DNA of 64,000 nucleotides from Chrysomallon squamiferum (GCA_012295275.1 CM022675.1:762860-826859), one strand, 5' to 3'; positions 24,166 through 37,769 are shown, numbered from the stretch's first letter. Notes: a model not told the origin generated them from the letters alone. Program-made: numbers and translations.

Positions 24166-25349
24166 CATAAACAACAGATGTTTGTAAATTTATTTTAATA
24201 GCTGTGAAAATATCCATGTAAAGACTGAAGACTATTTTTCCTAACACAACATGAAACTCTTGTCTGCAGTTTATTACAGGTTACACTTAACAAAACCAAC
24301 TTACACATTACCTTGATCTCTACCTTATACAATTACCTTTATTTATTTATTAATATTAATAATGTATTTACTGTTTTTGTTGTTGTTATTCTATTATTAT
24401 TATTATTATTATTAACCTTATTATTATTATTTACTACTATTATGATTATTGTTATTGTTGTTGCCATAATAAACAATTATTTCTACCTGGATTAATGTAT
24501 ATATTTTCTTAATTAACACATGTATTTGTAATATATATTTTTTTATTTTACCTCATTTAATACCTATCTTACATCCTTTAATTACAATTCACCTATCTGA
24601 CACACAAATTAATCTGCATTCCAAATAATCTTTGTTCGTTACCAGACTTTAATTATCATGAAATCGAGAGAACCTATGAACAACTGACCAATTAGTGGAC
24701 ACATCTTTTATAATGTCCAGTTCTCCTGCGATATAATGACCAGTATGTTACAGTAGACTGTTCATTATTTTTCTATTATTGTTACAGGTGAAATAATCAG
24801 CAACATGATCTGACTAATAAGCTAATATAGACATGTGTACAGACATTTTCATGTTTATATTGTCATGGATATCAAAAATAATAAGTTATGTATATATACA
24901 AGTTATTAGTATTAGGTATAATGTAAAATGTTTAATGACAGTGTTCAGAATTTTTATAGAATTTTTATTATTTTCTACAATGGAAAAGCATTCCATATTG
25001 CATTTATTTATTTTTGTTTGTTTGTCTTTATTTTGATGTTTGTTTCCTTATATACTGATTTTAATTTCTTTCTTCCTTTCTTTCTTTACTTAATTTTTTT
25101 TTTTATTACTTTATTTTAATGATGTCATATTGTAAAGCATTCTTCAGACAGACAAAAAAAAAAAAGAACATTCATATGCACTTCCTATATACAGCAAAGC
25201 ATATACCAAAATCTTTGAAGCATGAGCATGAATAAACTCAGTGGTTGGAATGGGAAATAATACCTTACTGGAGCAGTAAAAATAATTGATTATGGAATCT
25301 AACATCTTGGAGAAAGCATTAAGACCCTATGTCATTGAATCTCACCCAC

Positions 25350-25350
<1 letters not shown>
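24165..25350. other. AT-rich stretch
   Basis: TTATTATTATT tract 24391-24435; otherwise unremarkable AT-rich sequence with no gene. Confidence 0.6.
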
Positions 25351-25351
<1 letters not shown>

Positions 25352-25397
<46 letters not shown>

Positions 25398-25427
25398 TAT
25401 TATTTTTTTTTTTTTTTTTTTTTTTTG
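25352..25427. repeat. Long poly-T tract
   Basis: About 70 T with one TATTATTAT interruption. On the transcribed strand it is poly-A and may mark an old retroelement tail, but no body is visible beside it. Confidence 0.9.
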
Positions 25428-25429
25428 AA

Positions 25430-26450
25430 GCTGTTCAATTTTGAAAATCCATACTGAATTTATTATTATTTGTTTGTAGCACAAAATAAATGGAAATAAC
25501 ATGTTTGACTGCAAATTGGCAAAATTATTTCTGGAAGTTTTGCTAAATAAATTCAGATAAATGCCTATACTTATATTCTGAAGAATTTTTCGAAGAAATT
25601 TATCAGTGACATATTCCCAGACAGACATCAGTTGTCTCTGCTAGCTAATTTCATGCTGAATTTAAAACAGATCAAAAAGGAAATCATTTGGAAGTAAAAT
25701 TACTAACTTTTTAAGTCAAATTTGAAAATCCACTCAAGTTTACAAGATGATAGCAGAAAACTTAGATCAGATATGAAAGGGTTTTTTTATTTATTTATTT
25801 GAATATTTATTTATTGATTGTTGCTTTAAAAAAACCAAATGTATTTATTATTTAATTTTTAATTTATTTGATTTAATATTTAACTGGTTTATTATCTATT
25901 TTACATTACATACTTATATATTTGTTTGTTTTTATTTAATATTTGTTAATTTAATATTTAGCTATTTATCTTTTATTTTATAACATTTTATTTATTATTT
26001 ATTTGAATTTTTATATATTTATTTATTTATTCATTCATTCACTCACTTAATCATTTATTTATTTACTTATTTATTTAGTAATTTACTTACTTCTATTGTT
26101 AATGCAAACTAATCTATATCTACAAAGAAGATGAAACACAAAACAATAACACTACATTAGATACTTTCATTACCCTGTTAATACTGAAAAAAAAGCCATA
26201 AATGTTTCTGTACATCTGAGCAAATTAAAACATCAGTGCAAAGTGTCTAAACAGATACAAAATACTGACTAAAACTTCTGATATGTGGCCAGGAGCTGAA
26301 GTTGAAAAGTGTAAATCAGTAGTTTATGTTTCAGTTTGTTGTATGATGAATACAAGTCAATAACAGCAAGAACATTCTAGTGCAGAAGTGTTGTTGTTTT
26401 TCTCTCTCAAGTCACTTTACTAACGTGAAACTGTCATTTAATGACTGTTA
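25430..26450. repeat. AT-rich with (TTTA)n tract
   Basis: TTTATTTATTTATTT words from about 25790 to 26095; flanks are AT-rich with no feature. Confidence 0.75.
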
Positions 26451-26454
26451 ATAA

Positions 26455-26655
26455 AAAGGTATTTAATTAAATAATACTACAAAATGGGTATTTAATTAAA
26501 CAATACCATAAAATGGGTATTTAATTAAACATTAATCTGAAATTGTATTTAATTAAACAATACTATAAAATGGATATTTAATTAAACATCAATCTGAAAT
26601 GGTATTTAATTAAACAATGCTATAAAATGGTATTTAATTAAACAATAATATGTAA
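26455..26655. repeat. GGTATTTAATTAAAC tandem repeat
   Basis: Seven units of 28-35 bp sharing GTATTTAATTAAACAATA and variably CTATAAAATGG. Confidence 0.9.
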
Positions 26656-26799
26656 TTTAAATTTCTCCAATCACTGTTTTGTCACACTTCTGTTTAACTC
26701 TATCTTGGGCCCTGTTTCTTTTTTTTCTGGGAGTAACTAAGCCATTCTGTAATCTCAATGATTATTTTCTTTTAACATGAGTATAAAACCTCCCTCGTT

Positions 26800-27100
26800 T
26801 GAACCTATCTATCCATTCCTAGAACTGTTATTTGAGTCAGAACACCATTCTTTTTTAGAACTGTTATTTGAGTCAGAACACCATTCTTTTTTAAAACTGT
26901 TATTTGAGTCAGAACACCATTCTTTTTTAAAACTGTTATTTGAGTCAGAACACCATTCTTTTTTAAAACTGTTATTTGAATCTGAACACCAGTTTTTTTT
27001 AAAACTATTATTTGAGTCAGAACACCATTCTTTTTTAAAACTGTTATTTGAATCTGAACACCAGTTTTTTTTAAAACTGTTATTTGAATCTAATCACTGA
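26800..27100 (+). repeat. 36-bp minisatellite, open in one frame
   Basis: Eight units of TTTTTTAAAACTGTTATTTG plus AGTCAGAACACCATTC. Because the period is 12 codons without a stop, a 107-codon plus frame from 26777 reads repeated FLKLLFESEHHS. It starts with a plausible non-repeat segment (MSIKPPSFEPIYPFLEL) but has no other support, and it lies inside an intron of the opposite strand. Treated as a repeat, not a gene. Confidence 0.85.
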
Positions 27101-27492
27101 TACTGGACTATTTAAACTAAGCATCTCTTGCCTGAACTGCTATTTTATACATTTGATCACTGCTCTTCCTTCTTTATAAGCTATTTGTAAATGAAAATGT
27201 AAAACAAAATCAAAACTGTTTCATTTTAATTCTTTTTGTTTCCACCCTCTCCCTCTACATTTTTTTTTCTTGACACAGATCTTCAATTTTTAGTAACCCT
27301 GACCTCCCATTAACACTGACCCCTTGTTTCAGAGTGAAGACCAATCTTTCTCTATCAGACTTTCACTCTGATGAGCAACAAAGACTGAGAGGAAACCAGT
27401 ACTTGTGCATTAACTAATTAATCAGGTTGTCACAACCACAATACTCCCCCCATCCTCCCCCAGCCACACGCGCACACACACACACACACCCA

Positions 27493-27524
<32 letters not shown>

Positions 27525-28480
27525 ACCATCAACTTTCACAGTGACATAGGTAATTCCAAATTCCTCAGGTTGAAGAAGAAGCCACCACAGTTGACCTGTT
27601 TTTGCTGAGGTTTACACGGAGGTTTGGCACAGAGAGGAATTATCTACAGATTTATTGACCTGTTGAGAAAGGAAAGCAGAAACTAATCTAGAAAACAGAG
27701 ATGATGTTGTCACTGAAACAGTCACATGACAAACACAGCTCAAAGCAAATTAACTGTAGATTTAACTGTAGATTCAGCATAATCGACATCCTGGTTTTGT
27801 ATTGAGGACAAAGAGTTTATGAAAAATTACAATTCAAAATTAACCTGATTATTGGCATAATTCTGTTAACTAAGATGAATTTATGAAAAGTTATAAATTA
27901 TAATTAATATAAAGCGGTTTTAATATATATATATATATATATAATAGTAGGTTTTGACAAACAGCAAAGTTTACAATTTGTAATTAACATTAAGAATTTA
28001 ATAAGTATTAATTTTGTTATGATTTCATTGACTTAAGGTAAGTATATACCTTAAGTTATTCATTAATTTATTTATATATTAAGTATATAATAGTAAGTTT
28101 TGAATAACCAGAAAAGTTTATCAATATAGTGACACGATGTTTATGACTAACATGAATTTGTGAATAATTATTAATTCATAACAAACTGCAGAATTTAATT
28201 GTACAATTTTTATTTCATTCTTTTTTTTTTTTTTTTATTATTATTTCAGTGACTTAACATTTAAGGTAAGTATAAAATAGTAAGTTTTGATTAACCAGAA
28301 AAGTTTATCAGCATACTGGCTTCATTTTTAATATTAAGATAAACTTATGAAAACTTAAAATTTCAAATTAATCTATAGACTTCAGTAGTATTCATTTTGT
28401 TATAATTTTTGTGACTGCACCATTTGAGATAAATGTGTAAGTTTTAATTAACCATATAAATTTATCAGCACAATGAAATT
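27100..28480. repeat. (CA)n and degenerate AGTAAGTTTTGA repeats
   Basis: CA run 27470-27523. From 27880 to 28480, three to four diverged units share ATAGTAAGTTTTGA, ACCAGAAAAGTTTATCA and TTATGAAAA. The sequence between is unremarkable. Confidence 0.65.
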
Positions 28481-29165
28481 TTCTAATTAATTTGTATAGC
28501 TTAACAGATTAATTCTGAAATTCTTTGATAATACATCAATACAGATAAATTTGGTTAATTCTGTTAAGTACTTTGTTTACAGTTTAATTAACCTGTACAT
28601 GGAATAATAATTCTCAAGATAAAGCTGTTTAAAATATATTCATGATAAAATGTAATTTTCAATTAATCTAGTTAGAAAATGTGGTTTACAGCACTTTAAT
28701 TTTATAAAACTTTTTTAAGTTATTGAAAACTGACCTGAATCAGTTTAATTAATTTACAATATAATTCTAATAATTAACCTACTTAAAATGTCATTTAAAT
28801 ATATTAACAGTAGAGAGAACATTTTAATTTACTTAATTTTGTTATCATTTCCAATTTTTTATTAAGGTATATAAAACGTAGCCAGAGTAAAACAGTAAAA
28901 TGTTTTTTTTTTAAATTAAATAGAAAATAATTACAATGATTAAGCTATTTATAATGCACAGATAAATATTCGAGGCATGCAGTGATAACTAATGATTAAG
29001 CGATTAGATTTATAAATATACTAACACCATACGGAACATTTTAATTGATTTAACTGACGTCTGTAAAATATCATGAATTCAGTCTGCCATTTTCTAACTC
29101 TCCAGTATGTGTTCCTTACAACTGAGTATTGTTATCTAACAAACAATGAAAAAAAAATTAAAATT
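28480..29165. other. AT-rich, nothing recognised
   Basis: Low-complexity A/T sequence with TTAATTAA words. No gene or clear repeat. Confidence 0.6.
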
Positions 29166-29169
29166 AAAA

Positions 29170-29440
29170 ACAATACATACATACATACATAGATACATAT
29201 ATATATATATATAGTTACATATATATGCATGTATATATATATATATATAATAATGATAATAATACTGATAATTATAATAATAATGATAATGATGATGATA
29301 ATGATAATGATAATAAAGATAATAATGATAATGATAACGATAATAATGATGATAATGATAATAATGATAATGATAAAGATAAAGATAATGATGATGATGA
29401 TGATGATGATAATGATAATGATAATAATTACTACAGTAAA
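29170..29440. repeat. (TA)n and (GATAAT)n tracts
   Basis: ACATACAT then TA runs 29190-29250, followed by AATGATAATGATAA-type sequence to 29430. Frames across it are artefacts. Confidence 0.95.
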
Positions 29441-29499
29441 AACAGACGGATGACACAGCAGTTTACTGGAGAGATAAAAACATGATAATGCTGCACCAA

Positions 29500-29780
29500 G
29501 TATTTTGTTGTAACAGAATGACCAGCAAAGTGAACAGCTAAAGTGAAACCCACAACCACTATAGAAACAGATGAAATAATAGAAACAAAAATGATCACCA
29601 CAGAGTAAGATGAAGTTAATCAGATGACCGCAACGCTGGTCACTACAGAGAATTAAACAAATGACCACTATATAGGTCACTACAGAGACATATGAAGTAA
29701 ATCTAATGACCACAACACTGGTCAATTCAGAGAGGGATGAAGTAAAACAAATGACCATTACAGTGGTCGTTATTAACTAA
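29500..29780. repeat. Degenerate ~55-60-bp tandem repeat
   Basis: Four to five units built around AATGACCACAACACTGGTCA and AGAGATATGAAGTAAA. Each has a small internal inverted repeat (TGACCA...TGGTCA) that could fold as a hairpin. Confidence 0.75.
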
Positions 29781-30128
29781 TGAAAGTTGATATTTCTATA
29801 ATTTCAAGCTTCATGATTCTCTCTCTGTTCCCCTAATCATTCTAAAGACACAGAAGATGATGAGAAGCAGTTACAGAGATCAATAGAGCTGTGAGCTTTG
29901 ACTGACAAAGTTTTGTTAGGCTGCAGAAGTAAGAGAAGATGTGGTAGCTGTACGCTGTTAATTGTTTAAGTCGTAATTTCACATCTGGAGTATCAAGTTC
30001 TTTACCAGCTTTTCAACTCAAGTCTGCAGTGTGTGTTTTCTATGAAGAAATATCTGTGTTACTCTGTATTATCTTCTTATATAACAATTCAAATGATCTC
30101 TGTCTCTTGTTCTGTGTGTGTCAGTGAA

Positions 30129-30129
30129 G

Positions 30130-30219
<90 letters not shown>

Positions 30220-30271
30220 AAACACCAACAGAAATATATATATATATATTTATATTTTATATATGTGTATG

Positions 30272-30305
<34 letters not shown>

Positions 30306-30309
30306 TATA

Positions 30310-30345
<36 letters not shown>

Positions 30346-30410
30346 CATACATATACACATATACACATACATATATATATATACATATTTAAATACATAT
30401 GCATGACTCA
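30129..30410. repeat. (CT)n(CA)n(TA)n compound microsatellite
   Basis: CT run 30129-30195, CA run to 30220, then TATATA/ACACACATATA to about 30392. In the transcript the CT part is (GA)n. Confidence 0.97.
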
Positions 30411-30522
30411 CATACACACACACAAAGACATGCTAAATTTGCAATATACAATTAAACAATGTATTTTATTGCAATACAGCTGTTCAGTGTGTTTGAATTT
30501 CTCTACAGGCAAGTGTTATCTT

Positions 30523-30785
30523 ATCATATAACACAATAACTGACACAGCAATGTTTGGAATGGGAAATACTACTGTGAAAAGTCACAAGAAATATTTATA
30601 TGTTTACCACATGCAGCAACAGACTACATTTCACCTCAATGAATGGGTACATGCAAAACACACTGACAGACACACAGCCAGTCATACATACACACAAATA
30701 CATAAACACAGATAAAATAAATATTATCAAACTCCCATATACACATAGGCATTCAGATACAGACACACACACAAACACACACACA
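30523..30785. mobile_element. Interspersed repeat, copy A
   Basis: Aligns with 42314-42550. Both contain ATGTTTGGAATGGGAAA, TGTGAAAAGTCACAAGAAAT, TGCAGCAACAGAC and then AACACACTGACA, followed at similar distance by AAATAAATATT and CA-rich sequence. About 250 bp, roughly 80 percent alike by eye. Class unknown; no terminal repeats were identified. Followed by (GA)n at 30848-30892. Confidence 0.75.
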
Positions 30786-30842
30786 TCTATACATAGATAT
30801 AAATATATACAGACACACAGAGAAAGAGAGAGAGAGAGACAC

Positions 30843-30894
<52 letters not shown>

Positions 30895-30895
<1 letters not shown>

Positions 30896-31640
30896 AGTAT
30901 TAAAACTAAAAATAAGACAGTGTTAAAAATAAGAATCAGGCAGTAATAAGAAAACAGTTATCTAAAATCTTGTAACTATCAAGTATTATTTATTGAGTGT
31001 AAACCCCCCAAAAGAAACCTTATTTTAAAAATACAACAGATATATGGTACTGATTATTAACCTGTCCTCAAAAGCATGAATATTTGTTAAACTAAATCAA
31101 TGTTATGTTTTAAAATTTTTAAAACATTTACCTAAAAAAAAAGAAGAAAAAAGAAAATTAAAATAATTTTTTTAAAATGGTTTAAATAATAAAAAAATAT
31201 ATATATAAATATATAAATAAATAAATTACAACACTTAAGCCAAAAACAAAATTATCAAAATTATCTCAACTGATTTTTATATATTTTGAGGCTCACTCTA
31301 TCTCATCCATATATAAAAAAAAGAAATTACATTTTTATCTCAAATTATCTCAAATATTTTAAATAAAAGCGCCAACATTTAACATAAATCTATTTTACCA
31401 AAAACTACTTCAGCTGTTTCAAACAACAACATTTAAACTAACATTTATCACAAAAATTACCTTTCAAAACTGCATCAACCGTCTTAAACACAACAAAAAA
31501 AAATAACATTTCTCAAAAAAAAAAAAAAATACCATTAACTATTTCAAACACTGAAAGACCATTTAATCTGAAAAGCACATTAACTACTTTACCTGTAAAC
31601 TGAGTTTGTCTTAAATCCAACACTGCCAGTAGCTAGCAAG
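30895..31640. other. A-rich low-complexity stretch
   Basis: AAAAAAATATATAAATA and similar; no feature recognised. Confidence 0.6.
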
Positions 31641-31880
31641 GAAACAGAGCTGAGGAATCAATGAACACACATGCAATACGAGGGTTACTGGATGGGCAGG
31701 CTAGTGGCAGCTAATCGAACTAGTCTCTCTCTCTCTCTGGCAGCCAGTAGCTGCTGCCTGGGGCTGGTAACAGACAGACACACTGGAGTAGCCCTGCCCA
31801 CTCTAAATGGATTATTGGCCGATGAAAGAAAAACAAGAGTTCTCACAGGTGCTTGCTTGCTGCAAGTCAGAGAGAGTTCC
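31640..31880. other. GC-richer unique island
   Basis: About 240 bp of balanced composition with a few CpGs (TACGAGG, ATCGAAC, GGCCGATG) and a short (CT)n. It stands out from the AT-rich surroundings. The plus frame 31671-31913 has no recognisable motif. It could be a non-coding first exon or regulatory element for a short ADAR2 isoform, or an old element. Confidence 0.3.
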
Positions 31881-31884
31881 GAGA

Positions 31885-32374
31885 AATGTGAGAGATGGGC
31901 GGGAGGGAAATAAAAGATGGTGAGAGAAAAGAAAGGAGGGTTGGATGAGAGTGAGAAAAAAGGTGAGAGACAGGAAGGAAGAATGAAAGGACAGGTGCGA
32001 GAGAGAGGAGGATAAATGTGAATGAGAGAAAAGCATGAGACAGTATAGACTGAGAATTGAGAAAAAGAGGAGAGAATGAGAATAGAAAAATAGGAGAATA
32101 TAAAAAAAAGAGAAATGTGAGAGACAGAAGGGAAGAATGTGAATGAGAGATAGATGAAGTTTAGGAGGAAAGAATGAAAGAAAAGTCAAACCTAGGAAGG
32201 AAAAATGAGAATGAAAGAAAAGTGAGAGATAGGAGGGTAAAACAAGAAAGAAAAAGATAAATGGATGACAATAATGTATGTTTTTAACTGAGATTTTGTA
32301 TGTAAATAGATATGTAATTTAAAGAAGAAACTACATTTGTATGTGACAGGCAAAGATAAATATATAGAGTGTGC

Positions 32375-32410
<36 letters not shown>
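31885..32410. repeat. Purine-rich tract and (GT)n
   Basis: GAGAGAAAAGTGAGAGATAGG-like degenerate units of about 50 bp to 32265, then GT run 32378-32406. Confidence 0.8.
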
Positions 32411-33765
32411 GTTGTGCAGTGTAAAAATAATATTATAAATTAAAAATGAAACTTTTGACACATTAAAAATGGAATGCTGTTTAGCAGTAATAATAATTTA
32501 TTTTGGAAACTTGCAACATTACTGTTTTCATTATCACATGTTCTAGCCAAACTCAGATATATTATCTTTATGTTACTTGTAAATTAACTTTATACACATT
32601 ATATACAGTGACTTCCTAGTTTCAAAATATTTCTTTTATTGTTAACATTTAACTATATGTTTTATGTTATGAAACATTTATTATTTATTTATATCAACTA
32701 ATTTATTTTGTAAAACGTTTTTATTATAATTATTAATTAGATTTATTTATTTCATCAAGCTAATTTATCTTCTTTTTTTTTGTTCATTTCCTTTACTTTC
32801 TTACTTGTTTATTTGTTATTATTTTTTTTTTTTTATTCAGATTTATTTCTTCTTTCTCGTTTCTATCTTTAATTACTTTTATTTACGTATTTATGATACA
32901 GCATTCATTTCTGAGGTCATATAAAATATCTCACAGACTCCTAAATGAGGGAAGAAAACCCAATAAAATGAAATTATAAATGAAATTAGTGTAAATTTAT
33001 TTAATCTAAGAAGCAGAAGGTAATTTTCACACTGGAAGATGTTGTCTTGAAATGCGATACGTTATCTTGAACATAATAAGTTTATTGTGTTCTAGTGTGC
33101 TGTAAAACCACTGGAAACTTTTCTAGTAATATCAACTTCACTGCAGTGTCAAGTTGTTGATGTCACTAAATTTGCATCAACACAACAAACCATTTGTTGA
33201 TGCAGTAAAAATAAAAATAAAAATATTTAAAAAAATATAATAAAAACTAAAATAGAAAATATTAAAATCCTAGCTGATTAATTTAACTGCTAAAATAAAT
33301 AAAATGAATGAATTAATAAATGAATAAAATGAATGAATGAATGAATGAATAAAATAAGTAAATGAATAAATAAATAAATAAATAATAACAAATAATAAAC
33401 AAATGAAAACAAATTTAAATTAATAAATGAATGAATGAATAAATAAATAAAATAAGAAATCTAGCAAATTAGAAACTGAATTTTCCATTACTCATACTGA
33501 TACAACATAAAACTATGAAACGACTACAAATGTATCGACACACTCATTTCAAGACACTGTATCTTTAATGATACAACTGACCACAGAAGGGATTAGTTAC
33601 AGTTTCAATAACAGATTAACAGACACACAATTTAACAGCACGTTTAAATCAGCCACAATCTCACACACTCACTGACAACACCCTGAGGTCTGGCACTGGT
33701 AATCCTGGGATTAGTGCTAATTTAGACTGGATTCAGAGATTAGAATACAGTTACTCAGCTGTCTT
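32410..33765. other. AT-rich with (AATA)n and (GAAT)n
   Basis: AATAAATGAATGAATGAA tract about 33290-33455; otherwise AT-rich, no gene. Confidence 0.6.
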
Positions 33766-33769
33766 CTGC

Positions 33770-33900
33770 TGCCAGCCTCACTCTGGTCAAAGCAATCTGT
33801 CTCAAGGTTAGAAGGTTGCAGGATCAAATCCCAGAGCAAGGTCTGAATTGATTGGTTGTAAGGTCGTAAGTGTTTCATTAAACATAATTTCTGTTTGATT
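33770..33900 (+). mobile_element. tRNA-derived SINE (fragment)
   Basis: Contains the B-box form GATCAAATC at 33823-33831 (within GGATCAAATCCC), then GTCGTAAGTGTTTCATTAAAC, a tail segment resembling molluscan SINE bodies. The A box upstream is degraded. Orientation plus. Confidence 0.6.
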
Positions 33901-34004
33901 TGTTGTCAACATTTCCAAAGAGATTTTTCTGTAGATGAACTTTTGTCTGGAGAGACTTGTTCTCATTAAAATCAAATGATTTCTTCAAAAGTGTATAGTG
34001 TATG

Positions 34005-34011
34005 CACGCAT

Positions 34012-34059
<48 letters not shown>

Positions 34060-35150
34060 TCATAGATATATACAAACATAAGATAAAACATAACATATAC
34101 AAACACACACATATGTACATACACACATACATTCATGTATACAAACAAAACATTCGGAATTAAACAACTTTACAATATTGTTTCTCAGAATCATCTTTGT
34201 GTTAAATCAAACTTGAAAATCTTTATCCACACACACACACACACAGACAGAAATACAGAAAACCACACACAACACACACAGAAAACAAATACACAGAGAC
34301 ACAAAGACACACACACAACAAAGACACATACACAACACAACACACACAATGAGACACACATACATAAAACAAGGATCAATTGGAAAGAAAGAGAGACAGA
34401 GACAGATAGATAGATAGATGTGATTTGTTTTCATCAAGCACACCATTATTAAGTGATTAAAACCAGTCATTAGTTCAACATTACACAACATTTGTCTTCA
34501 TTTTATGGCAGGGAAACAAAAACCAAATCTAATCAGTGTGCACTATACATAATCATGATAAGGTATAAGTGAAAGTATTAAAAAAAAAAAAAAAAAAAAA
34601 AATAAAATAAAATAAATAAATAATAAAAAAGATAAAATAAAATTTATAAATTTATATATATGTGTGTGTGTGGGTGTGTGTTCATACATAAATACATATA
34701 TATCTATACATATATACATATATTAGAATAAAAAAAATTTTTTTTAAAAAAAATTGATTCTTAAAATATAAGTTATTTATATCAATGACAGATTTAAAGA
34801 AGAAAACGAGAACAAAATGTTGATAATAAAACAACATATAATTGTATTTACACAGATAATTTTATTTTATTTTATTTTATTTTATAAATAAATAAAGAAA
34901 GAAAATAATTCATACGTGGCAAACAATAATGAACAAAATCATTACTGAGTCAAATTTGCAATAAATTACCCAGCATTTGAGCAATCAGCGTATTCTGTGT
35001 ATTGACTTTTTAACTGACTCTATTACGTTTTGATGTTATTTTACAGGCAGATGTCAGTACTGAGATAATACCCTGTCTGATGGGATTTTCTGTGTTCCTT
35101 GATGTGACGTATTTCTGATATATGTAGATTACTGATTACATAGTGGTTAC
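34005..35150. repeat. (CA)n tracts and A-rich sequence
   Basis: CA run 34012-34053; CA-rich ACACAAAGACAC words 34228-34360; poly-A 34580-34601; TTTTATTTTA run 34862-34886. Confidence 0.85.
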
Positions 35151-35560
35151 CAGTAGTTGTTGTAGTTGCTGTTGTTATTAGAAATGTTAAATGGAAAACA
35201 TTATAGCAGTAGTAGTGTTGCTCGTGTAATAGTAATAGTAGAAGTAATAGTAGTAGTAATATAATATATTAATGTAGTAGCATGGTAGCAGTAGAAGTAG
35301 TAGTAGTAGTTGTAGTTGTTGTTGTTAGAACCATTAAAGGGACAGGATGAAGATGACTGTTAAAAAAATTAAAAGAACTATTACAAGTAATTGAAGAAAG
35401 AAGTGGAAACAAAAGAAAAAAGTGAAATAATAGTAATAGTAGTAGTAGTAGTAGTAGTAGTAGTAACAGTGATAATAGTAGTAGGGTAGTAATGTAGTAG
35501 TACTAGTAGTGGTATGGTTGGAGCAGCAATGTCACAATGTAGTAGCAGTAGTAGTACCCA
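35150..35560. repeat. (AGT)n compound tract
   Basis: AGTAGTAGTAG and GTTGTAGTTG runs, interrupted; a pure AGT run lies at 35437-35464. Confidence 0.9.
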
Positions 35561-35784
35561 CCCACAGAAAAACACCCCCCACCCCCACACACAGAGAGAC
35601 ATACAGACAGACACACATTTTAAAATTCCTCAAGAATTTTTCTCCATAAATATTTTCTGCTCGTTCTGTGCTGTAACTTCAAACACAAGTTGACATTTTG
35701 TCTTTCTTTACATGTGTTAATCTCACTACAACATCTCATACAATTATTCACAAACTCACAGACTCAAATGACATGAGCTCAACT

Positions 35785-35883
35785 GAATCAAAGAAGGCCA
35801 GAAAAAAAAAAAAAGTAAAAAAAGGTAATTTACACAATACACCAAGGAATGAATGAATGACAGAACTAAAATGAACAGAGAGT

Positions 35884-35920
<37 letters not shown>

Positions 35921-36084
35921 AAAAAAAGTGGTTAAATGATTAAAATAAATTAAAAAAGTGAAATTACAGTAATCATTTTTATTTTTATTTGTAATTAGGA
36001 TTACTGTGGAATACAAAAAGTAATGAACTACTGTGGATGAAAATAGACAATCAGTAAGTTGTGGAAAAGCAATGACAGAGATAG

Positions 36085-36143
<59 letters not shown>

Positions 36144-36167
36144 TGTATATGTGTATGTGTATGTATG

Positions 36168-36210
<43 letters not shown>
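35785..36210. repeat. Poly-A, (GT)n and (GA)n
   Basis: A-rich runs 35886-35926; GT run 36089-36140; GTATAT bridge; GA run 36175-36206. Confidence 0.95.
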
Positions 36211-36779
36211 AAGAAAAGAAAAAGAAAATGAGATTATAAAAGTTAGAGAAAATTTAAAAACAGAAAGAAAAAAATTAAACAAAACAGAAGAAAGACCAGA
36301 AAGCTAAATTAAAACAGTAATAAAATATTCCGAAGAGAGAAAAAATCAACAAAATAAAATCTAAATTTCTTCTGTTTCAATGAAATTCAAACATCTTGAC
36401 AGAAACAAATACTGAACAAACACCATTTCCCAATTATCACAAAAAGAGAGAAGATAAAAATAAGAAAAAGAACAAGAAAAAAAAGAAGAAGCAGAAGAAG
36501 AATTTCTCCACCCTTGCTTCGAGAATGAAAAGAAAAACAGACAGTGCTGTTTTTTGATTAATCTGATTGGAAGTGACTTGCAAATCAAACACTGATCTAT
36601 TAATGAAGATGGACTGATAACATGGTGACCAATAAATGATAGAGCACAGAGTGGAAAGAGAATGTTCTGTGATGTTATCTGTGACTGGAACAGGGAGAGA
36701 AACATTTGTTACAGTTCATAGTCAAGTCACTGAAGTCAGCTGGAAGGGTGAATTGCATGATAAATTTCATTTTTGGTTT

Positions 36780-37400
36780 AAAAAAATTAAATATTTAAAT
36801 AAAAATGTCAGATAATATGTTCATCTTCTGATTTGAAAAAAAAAAAAAGTAAATTAGAAAAATTATTAAAAATGAAAATTTAAATTATTAAATATAAAAA
36901 TAATACTGATATAATAAGTTTGTCTTCTGCTTGGTAAAAGAAAAAGATTAAATATTTAAGTATACAAGACAGGTACTATATGAATTATTTGGATAAAAAA
37001 GAAAAGAAAAATTAAATATTTAAATACAAAATAAAGATAATATATGGGTTAGGTTGGAAAAAACAAAACAAAATCAAAACTAAAATACCTAAATAATACA
37101 TGATGTTTGGCTTCTCTGTAGGTGAAACAAAACTAAAAATTTAAACAGATAAATCAGACGATACATTGGTTTAGATTTTGAAAAAAGAAAAAGAAAATTA
37201 CATAAATATTTTAAAACAAAATCTTACAATCTATTTGTTGCAGCTAGCAAAAAAAATGAAAAAAAATGAAAAAGAAAAAAAGAATTATATAAATATTTTA
37301 AGAGAAAAATTAGATCTATCAGTCTGGGTTGAAAAAAGAAAGACATCACATAAATATTTAAACACAACATCACACAACTTGTTTTCATTGACAGCAAACT
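36780..37400. repeat. Degenerate ~70-bp AAATTAAATATTTAAA repeats
   Basis: TTAAATATTTAAATA followed by CAGATAATATATG-like and TGGTTTTGAAAAAAG-like words recurs about eight times, strongly diverged. Confidence 0.6.
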
Positions 37401-37589
37401 GCCCTCAGTCTCTTTGTAAAAAATTTAATTCAAATATTTATTGGTTTATTGGTTGGAAACCAGTTGTTGTTTATATCATAATTATGAATAAAAAACAACA
37501 ACAAAGAACCATTATTTTCAAATTAGCAGAATAGGATTTTAATATGCACCTTCTCACAGAGGTATTCTGCCGTGTTTGATAAATCTGTT

Positions 37590-37700
37590 GTGAGTAGGGC
37601 TAGGACAGAAAATCACACAGGGAAGGAACTGAGCAGGATTGACCCTAGAACCTGTCACTTTAACTACTGACCTACATGCAGCCAGCCATGCAATGTGAAG
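37590..37700 (-). mobile_element. tRNA-derived SINE head (minus orientation)
   Basis: On the minus strand it reads TGTAGGTCAGTAGTTAAAG (A-box-like), then CAGGTTCTAGGGTCAATCC (B-box-like), the same layout as the 5215 fragment. Followed on the plus strand by (GT)n at 37711-37762. Confidence 0.55.
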
Positions 37701-37708
37701 AAAGCATT

Positions 37709-37766
<58 letters not shown>

Positions 37767-37769
37767 TTT

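Noticed and set aside
29132-29758. 208-codon minus frame rich in Ile
   Set aside because: Translation of GATAAT/TA microsatellite sequence; the non-repeat part has no recognisable domain.
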